In this document: positions 6,542 through 7,344 of the stretch, one piece after another | Layout: each line of letters begins with the position of its first letter | Numbering within the stretch: the first letter of the stretch is position 1 | From: JAICIG01 sp035532215 | Lineage (GTDB): Bacteria > Planctomycetota > Planctomycetia > Pirellulales > JAICIG01 | Direction of reading: 5' to 3' | Length of the DNA: 7,344 nucleotides | Assembly: GCA_035532215.1 (NCBI GenBank) | Contig: DATKRK010000443.1 | Coordinates: 1 to 7,344 of the forward strand | Notes under the pieces: model-generated | What the model saw: the letters and a program-made list of their open reading frames with translations, nothing else | Told to the model about the DNA's origin: nothing | Database searches by the model: none | Position numbers and translations under genes: made by a program

Positions 6542-7339
6542 CTAGTTGCGTTGCACCAGTTTGCGGCTGGCATGGACGATGCTGCGACGGCCCTGGATGG
6601 AAGCCGAAGGATCGGCGACCGGGGCGGGCGGCATCGGGGCAGCTTCGCCAGCAGCCGGGGCGGGAGCGGCTTCTTCACCGTTGGCGCCACAGCTATCGCA
6701 GCCGCCGTTGCCGCAGCAGCTATTGCAGCACGATTTGCACTTGTGGCACTTGAACAGGTTGGCCAAAAAGCCACAGCGCTTCCGCTTGCAGCAGCTATTG
6801 CAGGCCGACTCGCAGCACGAGGGTTCGCAAGCGGGCTCGCAGCAGGCCGGTTCGCAGGCTTCCTGCTCGCAGCAGGCCGGTTCGCAGGCCTCTTCGCAGC
6901 AACTCGACTTGCAGCACTTGTTGCAATCGAACAGGCCCTTCAGCCGGCCGAACAGGTGCAGCCTGGGGCGGCAGCACGAATTGCAGCACGACTGCTCGCA
7001 GCAAGCCGGTTCGCAGCAGGCGGGCTCGCAGCAGGCGGGCTCGCAGCAGGCGGGCTCGCAGCAGCTATTGCTGCCGCACGACTTGCGGCACCCGAAGAGC
7101 CGCGACAAGAGCCCGCAGCGCTTCTTGCAGCAGGAGTTGCAGCCGCTATTGCACGAATCACAGCAGGCCGGTTCGCAGCAAGCGGGCTCGCAGCAGGCCG
7201 GTGCGCCGCAAGCGCCTGCGTCACAGCAGGTCGGCTCGCAGCACGAGGTTTCACAGCAGTTGGTCTCGCAGCAGCCACACCCCCGGTTCAACATCCGGTT
7301 GAGGAGGTCGAACCCGAAGCTCTGGCTACAGAGACCCAT
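6542..7339 (-). CDS. Cysteine-rich CCEPA-repeat protein
   Basis: This protein of 265 residues as seen contains about 64 cysteines (24%), mostly TGC codons. It has an N-terminal stretch (1-20) with little cysteine and no hydrophobic signal peptide. Next come blocks of CCEPA-type pentapeptides (about 24-60, 93-119 and 148-176). Three copies of CNSCC (67-71, 119-123, 180-184) are each followed by basic residues, a leucine/phenylalanine patch (LLSRLF, LKGLF, FLANLF) and C-x2/3-C. A cysteine-free tail follows: Ala/Pro-rich 223-243 and a basic end RRSIVHASRKLVQRN. No family is recognised with confidence. Clustered CC pairs suggest disulfide cross-linking, as in structural or cell-wall proteins (planctomycete walls have been described as cystine-rich protein), or metal binding. 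The ATG lies five bases from the window edge, so an earlier start cannot be excluded. It is followed by the strong hairpin at 6480-6513. Confidence 0.88.
   Translation of the reverse strand: MGLCSQSFGFDLLNRMLNRGCGCCETNCCETSCCEPTCCDAGACGAPACCEPACCEPACCDSCNSGCNSCCKKRCGLLSRLFGCRKSCGSNSCCEPACCEPACCEPACCEPACCEQSCCNSCCRPRLHLFGRLKGLFDCNKCCKSSCCEEACEPACCEQEACEPACCEPACEPSCCESACNSCCKRKRCGFLANLFKCHKCKSCCNSCCGNGGCDSCGANGEEAAPAPAAGEAAPMPPAPVADPSASIQGRRSIVHASRKLVQRN
6836..6889. repeat. Two-copy 24-base direct repeat inside the Cys-rich gene
   Basis: The 24-base segment at 6836-6859 recurs exactly at 6866-6889, a 30-base period, and encodes the ACEPACCE-type segments. It indicates recent internal duplication. 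Confidence 0.8.
6995..7069. repeat. 15-base tandem repeat encoding EPACC units
   Basis: Five 15-base units run in phase with the reading frame: 6995-7009, 7010-7024, 7025-7039, 7040-7054 and 7055-7069. Units three and four are identical, unit two differs at one base, and the outer units diverge. They encode four EPACC pentapeptides plus a flanking variant. A second, more diverged set of three units lies at 7161-7205. The near-identity at DNA level suggests ongoing expansion and contraction by slippage. Confidence 0.88.
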
Positions 7340-7344
7340 GCTAA

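Noticed and set aside
6995..7205. Possible CRISPR-like array from the regularly spaced repeats
   Set aside because: The repeats are 15-base, contiguous and in phase with a reading frame, with no unique spacers. They are coding pentapeptide repeats.

Overview
The window looks like chromosomal DNA from a GC-rich planctomycete, probably of the Pirellulales type. This is an inference from the gene set and style: a Gfo/Idh/MocA oxidoreductase, an extremely cysteine-rich protein, degenerate heptamer repeats between genes, and many hypothetical proteins. No rRNA or taxonomic marker is present to confirm it. Most of the window reads as ordinary core genome; the accessory-looking parts are the FRG-domain gene beside tRNA-Cys and the Cys-rich protein at the right edge.

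Layout from left to right. Bases 3-977 (minus) hold the first 325 codons of a Gfo/Idh/MocA family oxidoreductase whose C-terminus lies outside the window. A 341-base divergent spacer follows, carrying a purine/pyrimidine hairpin and a seven-unit heptamer repeat. Then comes a compact plus-strand operon: a small membrane-anchored hypothetical protein (1319-1837), thiS (1838-2041) and thiG (2048-2896). ThiS is the sulfur carrier and ThiG the thiazole synthase of thiamin biosynthesis; ThiG uses the ThiS thiocarboxylate to build thiazole phosphate from deoxyxylulose phosphate and a glycine- or tyrosine-derived imine. The hypothetical gene stops one base before thiS starts, and the thiG ribosome site is made from the glycine codons that end thiS.

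After a 416-base stretch without a convincing gene come, on the minus strand, an FRG-domain protein (3313-4152) of visibly lower GC, a tRNA-Cys with anticodon GCA (4218-4289) immediately upstream of it, and a Ser/Gln-rich hypothetical protein (4540-4983). On the plus strand rlmI (5229-6410) encodes a 23S rRNA m5C methyltransferase with PUA and SAM-binding domains. It converges on a minus-strand gene (6542-7339) whose product is about 24% cysteine, built from CCEPA repeats and three copies of a CNSCC-basic-hydrophobic module. A strong 15-bp hairpin at 6480-6513 separates these convergent genes.

The best candidate for something undescribed is the Cys-rich modular protein. The FRG gene beside tRNA-Cys is a candidate acquired accessory gene, but no integrase or attachment-site repeat supports a complete island here.
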